Numbered from the stretch's first letter, positions 33,872-45,396 are shown. The stretch is DNA of 64,000 nucleotides from Microbacterium sp. MYb66 (GCF_002979435.1 NZ_PCOV01000001.1:186001-250000), one strand, 5' to 3'. The notes: generated by a model from the letters alone, not told the origin. Numbers and translations are program-made.

Positions 33872-35554
33872 ATGGCCGCGACGACAGCGACCACCGCGAC
33901 TGTCGCCGTTCTGCGCGACTGGCGAGGCTGGCCGACCATGCTCGGCGTCCTCTGGCGACGTTCTCTGCGGTTCCGCACCCTCTCGATCACACTCCTCGCG
34001 ACCTCGCTGGCGATCTTCATCACCTGCGTGACGATGGCGCTCGTGATCCAGAACGACCTCTTCATCTCGCGCAAGAACGTCGCTCTCGAAGACGCCCGCC
34101 GCGCCGTCGACCAGGCCCAGGGGATCCTCGATGTGGCGGAGGTGGGCGACGACCCGGCCGCCCTCGCAGCGCTCTGGGGCAGCATCCCGGAGGTGCTCGC
34201 GCGCACCTCGAGCACGGACCAGCTCGCGGGGTACAAGATCGACACCGATGCGAACGGCGTCCGGCTGAACGGATTCGAGGCAGGGCTCAACGAGAGCCTG
34301 TTGAGCCCGGAACTGCGAGCACGCGTCGTGAAGCTCGACGATCGCCAGACGTGGCAGTCCGTGGCACTGCCTGTGGATGATGGCGGCGTGGTCCCGGGGA
34401 TCGTCGTGGGTCAGCAGCTGCAGGTGCCGGAGGCCGGGCCCTTCGAGATCTACTTCGCCTACGACCTGGGCGACGCGAACCAGACCCTCGTCTTCGTGCA
34501 GCGCACGCTGTGGATCGCCGGGATCGGACTCGTCGCGATCGTCGCGGCCATCTCCTGGATCGTGCTCCGCGCGGTGTCCACGCCGATCATCCAGGCTTCT
34601 GAGACGAGCGCCCGTCTCGCCGCCGGCGACCTCGGCGTGCGTCTCGAGGTGCATGGAGAAGACGAGCTGGCGGTCCTCGGGCGCTCCTTCAACGCCATGG
34701 CGGACAGCATCGAGGCGCAGATCAAGGAGCTCGGGGAGCTGTCGATGGTGCAGCAGCGCTTCGTCTCGGACGTCTCGCACGAGCTGCGGACCCCCCTGAC
34801 CACGATCCGGCTCGCAGCGGACATGCTCAACGATCAGCGCGGGGAGTTCGACCCGACCACCGCGCGCACGGCAGAGCTGCTGCACACCCAGGTGCAGCGG
34901 TTCGAGACCCTGCTCTCCGACCTGCTCGAGATCAGCCGCTACGACGCGGGCTCGGTGCAGCTCGAGCTGGAGGCGACGAGCCTCGCGCACCTGGCCGAGG
35001 ACATCATCGATCAGATGCGGCCGTTGGCCGACGGTCGGGGGACCGAGTTGAGGCTCGTGGCTCCCGGAGGATACTCGCCCGTGGACATGGATCCGCGACG
35101 CGTGCGGCGGGTGCTTCGCAATCTGATCGGCAACGCCATCGAGCACGGTGAGGGGCGTCCGGTCGTCATCACGATCGACAGCAACCAGCACGCCGTGGCC
35201 GCGGGTGTGCGCGATTTCGGCCTGGGAATGGAGCCGGGCGACGCCGAGCGCGTGTTCGATCGGTTCTGGCGCGCCGACCCCTCCCGTCAGCGCACGATCG
35301 GGGGGACCGGACTCGGACTGTCCATCGCCCTCGGCGATGCCACGTTGCACGGCGGGACGCTGGCCGTGTGGTCCGAGCTCGGTGTGGGGACGAACTTCGT
35401 CCTCACGATTCCGAGACACGACGCCGTCCTGGAGGGTCCGAGCCCGATCCCGGTGGAGCCGCAGGAGCCGCTGGCGGAGATCGGCGACGCCACACAGCCC
35501 ATCTCTCTGGCCGAGCTGCGCACCGAGTTGTTCGACGACGGGGACGGATCATGA
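33872..35554 (+). CDS. mtrB: Sensor histidine kinase MtrB
   Basis: This 560-aa kinase has one membrane helix near residues 38-60 (LSITLLATSLAIFITCV), an extracytoplasmic domain to about residue 210 and a second helix. A HAMP linker follows, then the HisKA motif FVSDVSHELRTPLTTIRL with phospho-acceptor His303, then N box RNLIGNAIEHGEG, G1 DFGLGME and G2 GTGLGLSIAL. An AGGAG site precedes the ATG 7 bases after the mtrA stop. It phosphorylates MtrA; in relatives LpqB, encoded next, modulates MtrB. Confidence 0.97.
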   Translation: MAATTATTATVAVLRDWRGWPTMLGVLWRRSLRFRTLSITLLATSLAIFITCVTMALVIQNDLFISRKNVALEDARRAVDQAQGILDVAEVGDDPAALAALWGSIPEVLARTSSTDQLAGYKIDTDANGVRLNGFEAGLNESLLSPELRARVVKLDDRQTWQSVALPVDDGGVVPGIVVGQQLQVPEAGPFEIYFAYDLGDANQTLVFVQRTLWIAGIGLVAIVAAISWIVLRAVSTPIIQASETSARLAAGDLGVRLEVHGEDELAVLGRSFNAMADSIEAQIKELGELSMVQQRFVSDVSHELRTPLTTIRLAADMLNDQRGEFDPTTARTAELLHTQVQRFETLLSDLLEISRYDAGSVQLELEATSLAHLAEDIIDQMRPLADGRGTELRLVAPGGYSPVDMDPRRVRRVLRNLIGNAIEHGEGRPVVITIDSNQHAVAAGVRDFGLGMEPGDAERVFDRFWRADPSRQRTIGGTGLGLSIALGDATLHGGTLAVWSELGVGTNFVLTIPRHDAVLEGPSPIPVEPQEPLAEIGDATQPISLAELRTELFDDGDGS

Positions 35555-37269
35555 CGCGGGTGAGTTCGAAGGGGATGCTGCGCGGCGCGGTGTTGGTGCT
35601 CGCGGCATTGCTCCTCCCCGCGTGCGCGGGACTTCCGACCAGCGGCAACGTCGCAGCCGGGCTCGAGCTCGGTGAGTCGTCTCAAGACCTCGACTTCCTT
35701 CCCGTGGCGTCGGGACCGATCAAGGGATCGGGTCCTGAAGAGATCGTCGAGGGCTTTCTGGAGGCGGGCATCACGACCTCGGACAACTGGGCGACTGCCC
35801 GCGAGTTCCTGGCTCCGGGGCTGCAGCGTACGTGGCGCCCGGGAGCAGGCGTCTCGATCGATGTCGGGACGGACACCCGGACCATCACCTCGACCGTCCC
35901 GGAGGAGCAGGTGGAGGACGCAGGCTCCGCCGAGGTGCAGGTGCTCCTCGATCTGATCGCGAGCGTCGACGAGACCGGCGCGTACTCGGAGGCTCTGGGG
36001 GCGTCCAACATGCCGTTCTCTTTGGAACGCATGGAAGACGGGGAGTGGCGCATCACCGAGGCTCCGGACGGCGTCGTGATCGACGAACCACGGTTCACGA
36101 ACGTCTTCGCCGGGTATCCGCTGCAGTACTTCGACCTCAGCTGGTCCCGGCTCGTACCCGACATGCGGTGGTTCCCTCGGCGGCAGAGCCCTGCGACGAC
36201 GGTGACCCAGGCTCTGATCGGCGGAGCGCCCAGCGATTGGCTCGACCCCGCCGTGCAGAACGCCTTCCCCGCCGACGTGCAGCTGGCACAGGATGCTGTC
36301 CCGATCACCGGGCAGGTGGCCGAGGTCGCTCTCTCGCGCCCTGCGACGAGCCTCGATGAGACCACGCTCTCCCGCATGCGCACTCAGCTGCAGGCGACGC
36401 TCAGGGCCGCCGGAGTCGCGGTCACGCAGGTGCAGTTCACGGTGGACGGTCGCAGCCTCGACGCGGGCGTGGTCGATGTCGTCGAGCCGACCCCCGATGT
36501 CGGCACCCTCGTGCTGCAGAACGGCGCATTCGGACGGATCGTGGGGGACGAGATCTCTCCGATCGACGGCATCAGCGCCGAGATCGCAGCCATCCCTCAG
36601 CCCATCGTCTCGATCGACCTCGCGGCGGATGATTCCCGCGCGGCCGTGCAGCTCGGCGATCGTCACGTCTATCTCGTCGGCGAGGGGAACCTCGACGAGC
36701 TGGATGCGCGTCAGGGTCTCATCGAGCCGTCGCTGGACCCCTACGGCTACACCTGGACGGTTCCTGCCGGCGACCCCGGTGCGCTCCAGGCCTCGGGGAG
36801 CGATGTGGTGGCGCACCCGATCGCAAACGCCTGGCCGACTGCCTCCGCTGTCTCCCACGTCAGGGTCGCCGCGGATGGCACCCGGGTGGCGGCTGTCATC
36901 ACGGTCGGCAAGCAGCGGTGGGTCGTCGTCGCGGTCGTCGTCCGCGACTCGGCCGGGATTCCGATCGAGCTCGGAGACATCAAGCAGCTGATCCAGATCG
37001 CCGAGCCGGCAACAGGCCTGGTGTGGTTGGGCGCCGACCGGCTGGGTGTGCTCGTCGATCCGAGCAGCCCGAGCCTCATCACCCAGATGGTCGGCGGCCC
37101 CGGAGCGACAGAAGCGGCCCCCGCCGACGCGATCGCTGCCGCCGGGGCGCGCTCGGCCGCCGGCGTGCGTATCCTCGGAGCGACCGGCGACCTCTTCGCG
37201 CACGCGGGGTCGGCCTGGCGAGAGGTCGCGTCCGGCGTCTCGGTGCTCGCCACCCGCGTGGGGGAATGA
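35551..37269 (+). CDS. lpqB: Lipoprotein LpqB (GerMN and beta-propeller domains)
   Basis: This 572-aa lipoprotein has a signal peptide ending in the lipobox LPAC (lipidated Cys about residue 25). A GerMN domain follows near residues 195-320 (TTVTQALIGGAPSDWLDPAV), then a beta-propeller-like C-terminal half (VSHVRVAADGTRVAAVI). It overlaps mtrB by ATGA. In mycobacteria LpqB interacts with MtrB and tunes MtrA phosphorylation and cell division. The sequence is complete, without frameshift. Confidence 0.93.
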   Translation: MTRVSSKGMLRGAVLVLAALLLPACAGLPTSGNVAAGLELGESSQDLDFLPVASGPIKGSGPEEIVEGFLEAGITTSDNWATAREFLAPGLQRTWRPGAGVSIDVGTDTRTITSTVPEEQVEDAGSAEVQVLLDLIASVDETGAYSEALGASNMPFSLERMEDGEWRITEAPDGVVIDEPRFTNVFAGYPLQYFDLSWSRLVPDMRWFPRRQSPATTVTQALIGGAPSDWLDPAVQNAFPADVQLAQDAVPITGQVAEVALSRPATSLDETTLSRMRTQLQATLRAAGVAVTQVQFTVDGRSLDAGVVDVVEPTPDVGTLVLQNGAFGRIVGDEISPIDGISAEIAAIPQPIVSIDLAADDSRAAVQLGDRHVYLVGEGNLDELDARQGLIEPSLDPYGYTWTVPAGDPGALQASGSDVVAHPIANAWPTASAVSHVRVAADGTRVAAVITVGKQRWVVVAVVVRDSAGIPIELGDIKQLIQIAEPATGLVWLGADRLGVLVDPSSPSLITQMVGGPGATEAAPADAIAAAGARSAAGVRILGATGDLFAHAGSAWREVASGVSVLATRVGE

Positions 37270-37360
37270 CCTTCCCTGCACCGGGTTCTCCTGTCAGCGT
37301 GTTCGTTCGGGAAGACGATCCCCGTCGCGGGTGGCGTCAGCGTGCCCGCAGAATCGGTGC

Positions 37361-38008
37361 ATGGGGACGAAGTCTGACCTGCTCCGGATCGGTGCCGAGA
37401 TCGCCGCTTTCCTCCTCGCGGCCACGTGCGCGGGATGCGAAGAGCCGGGGGTCCTGTTGTGTTCGCGATGCCGTGGAGCGCTGGTCCCGCGACCGCAGGT
37501 CGGAGCGACGCCACGAGGGATGCCGTTCCGGGCGGCCATCCCGTTCGAGGGGGTGGCCGCGCGCTGCATCCGCCGACTCAAAGGAGAGGGCGCCACATTC
37601 CTCGCCCGCCCGCTCGGGGCGATGCTCGAATCGGTTCTGCTCCCTGACGTGACCCCGATGACCTGGGTGGTACCGGTTCCCACGGCACGCAAGGCGTTCC
37701 GCCGCCGAGGTTACCGCGTGCCCGAGCTCCTCGTCCGTCGCGCGCACGCCGAGCCGCAGCGGGTGCTCCGACTGGTCGCAGGAACCGTCGATCAGAGAGG
37801 GCTCGGTGCGCAGGATCGGGAGACGAATGTGCGCGGGTCCATGCGGGCGCGCCGACGCACGGAGGGGGCAGAGGCGGTGATCGTGGACGACGTCGTCACC
37901 ACGGGGGCGACCTTGGACGAAGCAGCGCGTGCCCTCGAGGCCGCCGGTTTCCGCGTCGTCGCGGCGGTCGCGCTCGCCGCCACGCCGCACCGCGCCGGAT
38001 TCGGATGA
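37361..38008 (+). CDS. comF: ComF-family phosphoribosyltransferase-like protein
   Basis: This 215-aa protein has an N-terminal zinc-ribbon-like cluster (CAGC ... CSRC, residues about 23-40), VVPVPTARKAFRRRGYR and the phosphoribosyl-pyrophosphate loop VIVDDVVTTGATL. ComF proteins contribute to DNA uptake in competent Firmicutes; in actinobacteria the role is unproven (Rv3242c is the positional counterpart). ATG 37361 is chosen because CAGAAT ends 6 bases before it and the preceding 90 bases have no coding character. It lies between lpqB and hpf, as in mycobacteria. Confidence 0.87.
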   Translation: MGTKSDLLRIGAEIAAFLLAATCAGCEEPGVLLCSRCRGALVPRPQVGATPRGMPFRAAIPFEGVAARCIRRLKGEGATFLARPLGAMLESVLLPDVTPMTWVVPVPTARKAFRRRGYRVPELLVRRAHAEPQRVLRLVAGTVDQRGLGAQDRETNVRGSMRARRRTEGAEAVIVDDVVTTGATLDEAARALEAAGFRVVAAVALAATPHRAGFG

Positions 38009-38049
38009 ACCTCATCGGGAACACACCGACGACACAGGGGAATGTGCCC

Positions 38050-38078
38050 GTGACATCCATGGACGGGCGGACTACGGT
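38050..38078 (+). promoter_or_regulatory. Housekeeping-type promoter of hpf
   Basis: GTGACA (38050-38055), a 17-base spacer and TACGGT (38073-38078) give a predicted start near 38085 and a leader of about 55 bases ending in a strong AAGGAGG ribosome site. Confidence 0.6.
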
Positions 38079-38139
38079 GGGGGACACAAGGCGACCACGG
38101 TCCGCCCTTGGCCGGGAGGACCGGGACAAGGAGGCAGCA

Positions 38140-38796
38140 ATGGAAATCAGCATCGTTGGCGTCGGAGTGGGTATCACTGATCGCTTCCGAACCGTTGTCG
38201 AAGAGAAGATCGCCAAGATCCAGATGCTCGCGTCTCGGGCGCAGCGACTGGACGTGAAGGTCACCCATCGCGTGTATCGCAATGGTCGTGTCCCCGATGA
38301 GACCGTCGAGCTGACGCTGGTCGGCAAGGGACCCGTGGTCCGTGCCGAGGCGACGGACGGCGACAAGTTCGTTGCTCTCGACCTCGCTGTCGACAAGATG
38401 TCCGAGCAGCTGCGTCGCGCGAAGGAGAAGCGCGTCGATGGTCGACAGCACCCGCGCGGCGCCCACTTCGAGAAGGAGAGCGGAGCGCTCGAGGGCATCG
38501 ACGTCCAGCCGGCGTCGGCTGACATCCTCCACGCGGTCGCGACCGGCACCGTTCCGGTGCAGCAGAGCGAGGAGGAGACGTACTCTCCCGTCGTCATCCG
38601 CACGAAGAGCTTCGAAGCGGAGTGGATGACCGTGGAAGAGGCCGTGGATCGGATGGAACTGGTCGGACACGACTTCTTCCTGTTCGTCGACGTCCGCACC
38701 GACCACCCGAGCGTTGTCTACCGCCGCAAGGGGTGGGACTACGGCGTGATCGCGTTGAGCACCCAGGCTCCGCCCTCGGAGGCGCTCGCCTCCTGA
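38140..38796 (+). CDS. hpf: Long-form ribosome hibernation promoting factor
   Basis: This 218-aa protein has the N-terminal HPF/RaiA domain (residues 1-105, ISIVGVGVGITDRFRTVVEE; EVTLVG-like strands and the basic helix RRAKEKR). A linker leads to the C-terminal dimerisation domain (residues 155-210, VVIRTKSFEAEWMTVEEAV, GHDFFLFVDVRT, VVYRRKGWDYGVI). Long HPF dimerises two 70S ribosomes into inactive 100S particles in stationary phase. A strong ribosome site (AAGGAGG, 38129-38135) fixes the start; an in-frame upstream start at 38005 inside comF is rejected. A terminator follows. Confidence 0.96.
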   Translation: MEISIVGVGVGITDRFRTVVEEKIAKIQMLASRAQRLDVKVTHRVYRNGRVPDETVELTLVGKGPVVRAEATDGDKFVALDLAVDKMSEQLRRAKEKRVDGRQHPRGAHFEKESGALEGIDVQPASADILHAVATGTVPVQQSEEETYSPVVIRTKSFEAEWMTVEEAVDRMELVGHDFFLFVDVRTDHPSVVYRRKGWDYGVIALSTQAPPSEALAS

Positions 38797-38810
38797 TCCG
38801 AGTTGCGGAA

Positions 38811-38846
38811 CGGCCCGGTCCCCCGAAGGGAACCGGGCCGTTTCCG
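38811..38846 (+). terminator. Intrinsic terminator after hpf
   Basis: A perfect 9-bp stem (CGGCCCGGT, 38811-38819, with ACCGGGCCG, 38832-38840) and a 12-base loop are followed by a T-rich run TTTCCGTT. It separates hpf from the convergent coiled-coil gene. Confidence 0.85.
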
Positions 38847-38879
38847 TTCCGGCGTCCGGATGCCGTCGACTCCGAAGCG

Positions 38880-40205
38880 TCAGTCGAAGATGCCGTCGAG
38901 GAGGCTGCCGATCACGAGGCCGCCGAGGATGCCGGAGGCGAGGTCGCCACCGCCACCACCGCGACGCGGTCCACCGCCCCAGCCGCCGCCGCCACCCCAG
39001 TCCTGATCCTGCGGACGGGAGGAGTCGATGTCTCGCTGCGCGAGCTGCAGGGCCTCGGATGCGAGATGAGCCACCCGTCGCGCCTGGACGAGTGCCGCCT
39101 CACGCGTGTCTTCGGAGGGAAGGAGATCGGGAAGGTCGACTCGAAGTCGCTCCGCCTCAGCGAGACGCGTCCTCGCGTCGGCGCCGATCCAGCCGCGATG
39201 CCCGGAGATGAGGCCGCGGGCGACGCCGAGCTGCCGATCCGCGTCGTCGATCGAGTGCTGCACCTGCGCGATGCTCGGGAGCGGGTTCTCCGCGCGATGA
39301 CGCGCCTTGGCGATCGCGTCGTCCAAGGCCGAGTTCGCGTCGCGCAACTGCGAGAGCTCGGCGAAGGGGTCGTTGGGCATGCCCGACGGAGTCAGTGCCG
39401 CCAGTGCGTTCTGGAGCGCGGAGACCGCTTCGGCGACGGCGGGCACCGACGGGGCGGTGCGTGCGGCGATCAGGTCGCCCCGGGAATCGGCGACGACTTC
39501 GGCGAGGGTGGATTCCGCGCGCAGTGCCTCGATCTCGAAGTCCTCGACGGCGTCGAGCAGAGCCGAAGCGCGTCGAGTGGCCTCGGTCGCGGTCTCGAGT
39601 GCGACGTTCGCCTCTTCATTCTGCTTGGCCGCCCGACGGCGCTCCGAGACGTCGGCGCTGTGGGTCGCGAAGCTGATGAGCTGTTCCGCTTCGGCGGCGC
39701 TGGCGGTGATCTGGTGCATCGCGGAGTCGGAGTAACGGGCCGACAGCCGCGCGACGGCCTCGTTGGTCTGCGGGATTCGGGCGCTCAGGGCCGCAGCATC
39801 CGCCCGCACCTGCGCGATGACCTCGGGGGCACGTCGCACCCGGGCGATGGAATCGGCGAGGACGGACGTCTTCTCATCGAGCAGGTCCTGCGCCCAGTCG
39901 CAGAGCTGCAGGATGCGTGCGTTGCGGGTACGGAGCTCCTCGACGGTGTCGGGGATCTCATCGTGGTTCAGCTGGTGGAGCTGGAAGGCCTCGCGCAGGT
40001 GGGTGCGCACCGCCGCGAGCGCCTTGCGCAGGTCTGCGGTGAGCGACTCGCCGAGCTCGGCCTCCGCGAAGGAGAGCTCATCCGTCGTGGTGCGGATGCG
40101 TTCGTCCGCTCCGACCAGGGCCTGCTCCGCGCGACGCGCCAGATCGGCGTCCTGTGCGGCGAGTTCTTCCTGTTCGCGTTTGCGTCTGCCCCAAAATCCA
40201 GCCAT
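38880..40205 (-). CDS. Coiled-coil protein with Gly-rich C terminus, related to the tail of TPM-domain proteins
   Basis: This 441-aa protein is almost entirely alpha-helical and rich in Ala, Arg, Glu and Leu. Long coiled coils span residues 15-390 (for example RRAAKQNEEANVALETATEA). A Gly/Trp/Arg-rich patch (DWGGGGGWGGG) and a short hydrophobic end (GILGGLVIGSLLDGIFD) close it. I see no signal peptide at the N terminus (MAGFWGRRKREQEE). The GHRGWIGADARTRLAEAERL segment is shared, as far as I recall, with C-terminal regions of actinobacterial TPM-domain proteins, but the TPM domain itself is absent. The terminal hydrophobic stretch may tether it to the membrane. Confidence 0.75.
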   Translation of the reverse strand: MAGFWGRRKREQEELAAQDADLARRAEQALVGADERIRTTTDELSFAEAELGESLTADLRKALAAVRTHLREAFQLHQLNHDEIPDTVEELRTRNARILQLCDWAQDLLDEKTSVLADSIARVRRAPEVIAQVRADAAALSARIPQTNEAVARLSARYSDSAMHQITASAAEAEQLISFATHSADVSERRRAAKQNEEANVALETATEATRRASALLDAVEDFEIEALRAESTLAEVVADSRGDLIAARTAPSVPAVAEAVSALQNALAALTPSGMPNDPFAELSQLRDANSALDDAIAKARHRAENPLPSIAQVQHSIDDADRQLGVARGLISGHRGWIGADARTRLAEAERLRVDLPDLLPSEDTREAALVQARRVAHLASEALQLAQRDIDSSRPQDQDWGGGGGWGGGPRRGGGGGDLASGILGGLVIGSLLDGIFD

Positions 40206-40211
40206 GACCCG

Positions 40212-40217
40212 ATCCTA
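40212..40217 (-). promoter_or_regulatory. -10 box (TAGGAT) of the coiled-coil gene
   Basis: The minus-strand TAGGAT ends 6 bases before the ATG at 40205. Confidence 0.5.
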
Positions 40218-40271
40218 GTTTCCCGCGCGCCCGCGGTGGCTGAGCATCCGCCACGGGCGGACCGTGTTCGC

Positions 40272-40496
40272 TCAGGGCGCGTCAGGCGATCGCGGTCCGA
40301 CGCGTCGGGGCGGCTCCCCGCGGGGGGATGAGCCATCTGACCGGAGCGATCGAGAAGGGGGAGCGATGGGGAGGACGGCGACGAGCTCTCCGCGACGGAC
40401 CTCGAGATCGACGCCCGACCGTGCGGACACCGCCGTCGCACCGAGGCCGCGCCGCGGGGTCACGCCGATCAGTCGCAGAACTGTCTCGGCGCTCAC
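40272..40496 (-). pseudogene. Truncated ABC-transporter ATPase remnant
   Basis: Beginning with GTG at 40496, overlapping the padR stop as GTGA, the frame reads like the N terminus of a MacB-type ATPase: VLRLIGVTPRRGLGATAV then GVDLEVRRGELVAVL. At that point intact proteins have a Walker A loop (GPSGSGKS-like), but here the sequence changes to a Pro/Ser/Arg-rich tail and stops after 74 residues. No Walker A, signature or Walker B follows in any frame to 40205. The best reading is a deletion that removed most of a padR-linked transporter operon. Confidence 0.65.
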
Positions 40497-41113
40497 AGCG
40501 AGGGCTCGAGATCCGCGAGTGCTGCTCCGGCCTTCGCGGGGCGCCCGCGCTTGGGGCGCTCCGTCGCGAGTTCGAGGGACATCGAGTGACGCGGATGCAG
40601 TGCGAGCCGCTGCTCCGTGTGGTCGAGCCAACGGACTTCGGCCTCGGCGGCGAAGATCATCGAATCGATGACGAGCGCCCACGCGAGTTCCTCGGGACCG
40701 TCCGCATCGCCGCCCGCGTATTTGGCGCGCTGCAGGGATTGCAGCTGGCGCAGTGACGCGGTGCGCTGAGCCCGGATGACCGCAGCGACGTCCACGCCGG
40801 GGAGTGTCGCCGCGACGGAGAGCTTGATCGCGAGCTCGTCTCGCGTCGCGTGCGTCCGCACGACGGGGGAGGCGAGCCACTGTGCGACGTCGGTGGACCC
40901 GAGATCCGTGATCTGCCAGTAGACGTGACCGTGCTCATCCGCGTCGCCGCGCTGCACGAGTCCGTCTCGCTCGAGCCGTTCGAGTGTGTTGTATATCTGT
41001 CCGACGTTGAGGGGCCAGGTGGATCCCGTGCGGCGGTCGAACTCGTGCCGCAGCTGGTAGCCGTAGCAGGGCCCCTGATCGAGGATGGCGAGAAGGCTCT
41101 GACGTACGGACAT
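40493..41113 (-). CDS. PadR-family transcriptional regulator
   Basis: This 206-aa regulator has the PadR winged helix at residues 1-90 (SLLAILDQGPCYGYQLRHEF, WPLNVGQIYNTLERLERDG, VYWQITDLG). A helical C-terminal dimerisation domain follows (ELAIKLSVAATLPGVDVAAV). A basic tail RPKRGRPAKAG could add DNA contact. ATG 41113 has a GGAG ribosome site 8-11 bases upstream. A palindrome about 35 bases upstream is a likely operator. PadR regulators usually control a neighbouring ABC efflux pump; the downstream ABC gene is broken. Confidence 0.92.
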   Translation of the reverse strand: MSVRQSLLAILDQGPCYGYQLRHEFDRRTGSTWPLNVGQIYNTLERLERDGLVQRGDADEHGHVYWQITDLGSTDVAQWLASPVVRTHATRDELAIKLSVAATLPGVDVAAVIRAQRTASLRQLQSLQRAKYAGGDADGPEELAWALVIDSMIFAAEAEVRWLDHTEQRLALHPRHSMSLELATERPKRGRPAKAGAALADLEPSL

Positions 41114-41146
41114 GGTTGTCTCCTGATGGCGTCGGCTGAAATGCAA

Positions 41147-41170
41147 TGCCGAGTATATGCATACTCGGCA
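41147..41170. promoter_or_regulatory. Inverted repeat, candidate PadR operator
   Basis: TGCCGAGTAT and ATACTCGGCA are perfect 10-base inverted arms separated by ATGC. The AT-rich core (TATATGCATA) overlaps the padR promoter region, including a minus-strand TATACT, so autorepression is likely. Confidence 0.65.
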
Positions 41171-41215
41171 ATCATCCGGATCGCCACTCGGGTGCCCCAT
41201 GCAGGCGACGTGCAG

Positions 41216-41233
41216 GTCACAGGCCGGTAACAT
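41216..41233 (+). promoter_or_regulatory. Possible secA promoter with GTMAC direct repeat
   Basis: TAACAT (41228-41233) may be a -10 box, giving a leader of about 60 bases. GTCAC (41216-41220) and GTAAC (41227-41231) form an 11-base-period direct repeat reminiscent of sites reported for MtrA. Neither element is strong, and no -35 is seen. Confidence 0.3.
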
Positions 41234-41302
41234 GGCAAAGCATGCCTGGCGTCGGGTTCACCGGCGGCCGGCGATTTACCCACTGACAGGGAGATGACAT
41301 CC

Positions 41303-44104
<2,802 letters not shown>

Positions 44105-44116
44105 CCGTCACGAACA

Positions 44117-44150
44117 GGAGGGCCAGTCCATGTGGATTGGCCCTCCTTTC
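44117..44150 (+). terminator. Intrinsic terminator after secA
   Basis: A 13-bp stem (44117-44129 with 44134-44146, one G-T wobble) with loop ATGT is followed by TTTC. It stands between secA and the promoter of the aminotransferase. Confidence 0.85.
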
Positions 44151-44157
44151 GTCGCTG

Positions 44158-44163
44158 TAGGCT
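44158..44163 (+). promoter_or_regulatory. -10 box (TAGGCT) of the aminotransferase gene
   Basis: TAGGCT ends 6 bases before the ATG at 44170, immediately after the secA terminator. Confidence 0.55.
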
Positions 44164-44169
44164 TGGCCG

Positions 44170-45396
44170 ATGACCGCAAAGCGCAACTTCGACCAGTCGT
44201 CGAAGCTCAAGAACGTCCTGTACGAGATCCGCGGAAACGCCCTCGTCGAGGCGGCGCGTTTGGAGGCGGAGGGTCACAAGATCCTCAAGCTGAACACCGG
44301 GAACCCGGCGATCTTCGGTTTCGATGCCCCCCACCAGATCGTTCACGACATGCTGGCGGCGCTGCCGACGGCACACGGATACAGCGACAGCAAGGGCATC
44401 ATCTCCGCCCGACGCGCCGTCGTTAGTCGCTATGAGCAGATCGAGGGCTTCCCGCGATTCGATCCCGACGACGTCTATCTCGGAAACGGGGTCTCCGAGC
44501 TCATCACGATGACGATGCAGGCTCTTCTGGATGAGGGCGATGAAGTGCTCATCCCCGCACCGGACTACCCGCTGTGGACGGCGATGACCAGTCTCGCCGG
44601 CGGCACTCCCGTGCACTACGTGTGCGACGAGGACGACCAGTGGCAGCCCGATCTGGAGGATATCCGCTCGAAGATCACCCCGCGGACCAAAGCCCTCGTC
44701 ATCATCAACCCGAACAACCCCACCGGCGTGGTCTACTCGCGCGAGATCCTCGAGGGGCTGGTGCAGATCGCCAGGGAGCATCAGCTGCTGCTGCTCTCGG
44801 ATGAGATCTACGACCGCATCCTGTTCGACGGCGCGGTGCACATCCCCACGGCGACGCTCGCCCCCGATCTGCTGTGCCTGACCTTCAACGGATTGTCCAA
44901 GACCTATCGCGTCGCCGGATACCGATCAGGCTGGATGCTCATCACCGGGCCGCAGGATCATGCCAAGGGCTTCCTCGAGGGGATCACGCTCCTTGCCTCG
45001 ACTCGGCTGTGCCCGAACGTCCCCGCCCAGCACGCGGTGCAGGCGGCGCTCTCCGGGGTGCAGTCGATCGACGCCCTGATCGCTCCGACCGGGCGTCTGC
45101 ACGAGCAGCGGGACATCGCCTGGGAAGGTCTCGAATCGATCCCCGGAGTGTCCTGCGTCAAGCCCCAGGGCGCGTTGTACGCGTTCCCTCGGCTCGACCC
45201 GAACGTGCATGAGATCCGGGATGACGCTCGCCTCGTCTACGACCTCCTGGTCTCGGAGCACATCCTCCTGGTGCAGGGCACGGGGTTCAACTGGGCGACG
45301 CCGGATCACCTCCGACTGGTCACCCTTCCCGAGCCCCGAGTGCTGAGCGAAGCCGTCGAAAGACTGGGGAACTTCCTCGCGAGCTACCGGCAGTGA
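44170..45396 (+). CDS. alaA: PLP-dependent aminotransferase, AlaA-like (class I)
   Basis: This 408-aa fold-type I aminotransferase has the N-terminal substrate segment LKLNTGNPAIFGF, GNGVSELI, the IINPNNPTGVVYS loop, SDEIYDRILFDG and the Schiff-base Lys in FNGLSKTYRVAGYRSGW. The overall pattern matches E. coli AlaA and mycobacterial Rv0337c, which make alanine from pyruvate and glutamate. An aspartate or other transaminase is possible. The last 77 bases overlap the convergent TadZ-like gene (45320-45396). Confidence 0.9.
   Translation: MTAKRNFDQSSKLKNVLYEIRGNALVEAARLEAEGHKILKLNTGNPAIFGFDAPHQIVHDMLAALPTAHGYSDSKGIISARRAVVSRYEQIEGFPRFDPDDVYLGNGVSELITMTMQALLDEGDEVLIPAPDYPLWTAMTSLAGGTPVHYVCDEDDQWQPDLEDIRSKITPRTKALVIINPNNPTGVVYSREILEGLVQIAREHQLLLLSDEIYDRILFDGAVHIPTATLAPDLLCLTFNGLSKTYRVAGYRSGWMLITGPQDHAKGFLEGITLLASTRLCPNVPAQHAVQAALSGVQSIDALIAPTGRLHEQRDIAWEGLESIPGVSCVKPQGALYAFPRLDPNVHEIRDDARLVYDLLVSEHILLVQGTGFNWATPDHLRLVTLPEPRVLSEAVERLGNFLASYRQ

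Noticed and set aside
37270-37360. Upstream in-frame extension of comF into lpqB
   Set aside because: The extension has no family-like sequence, and the zinc-ribbon start fits ATG 37361.
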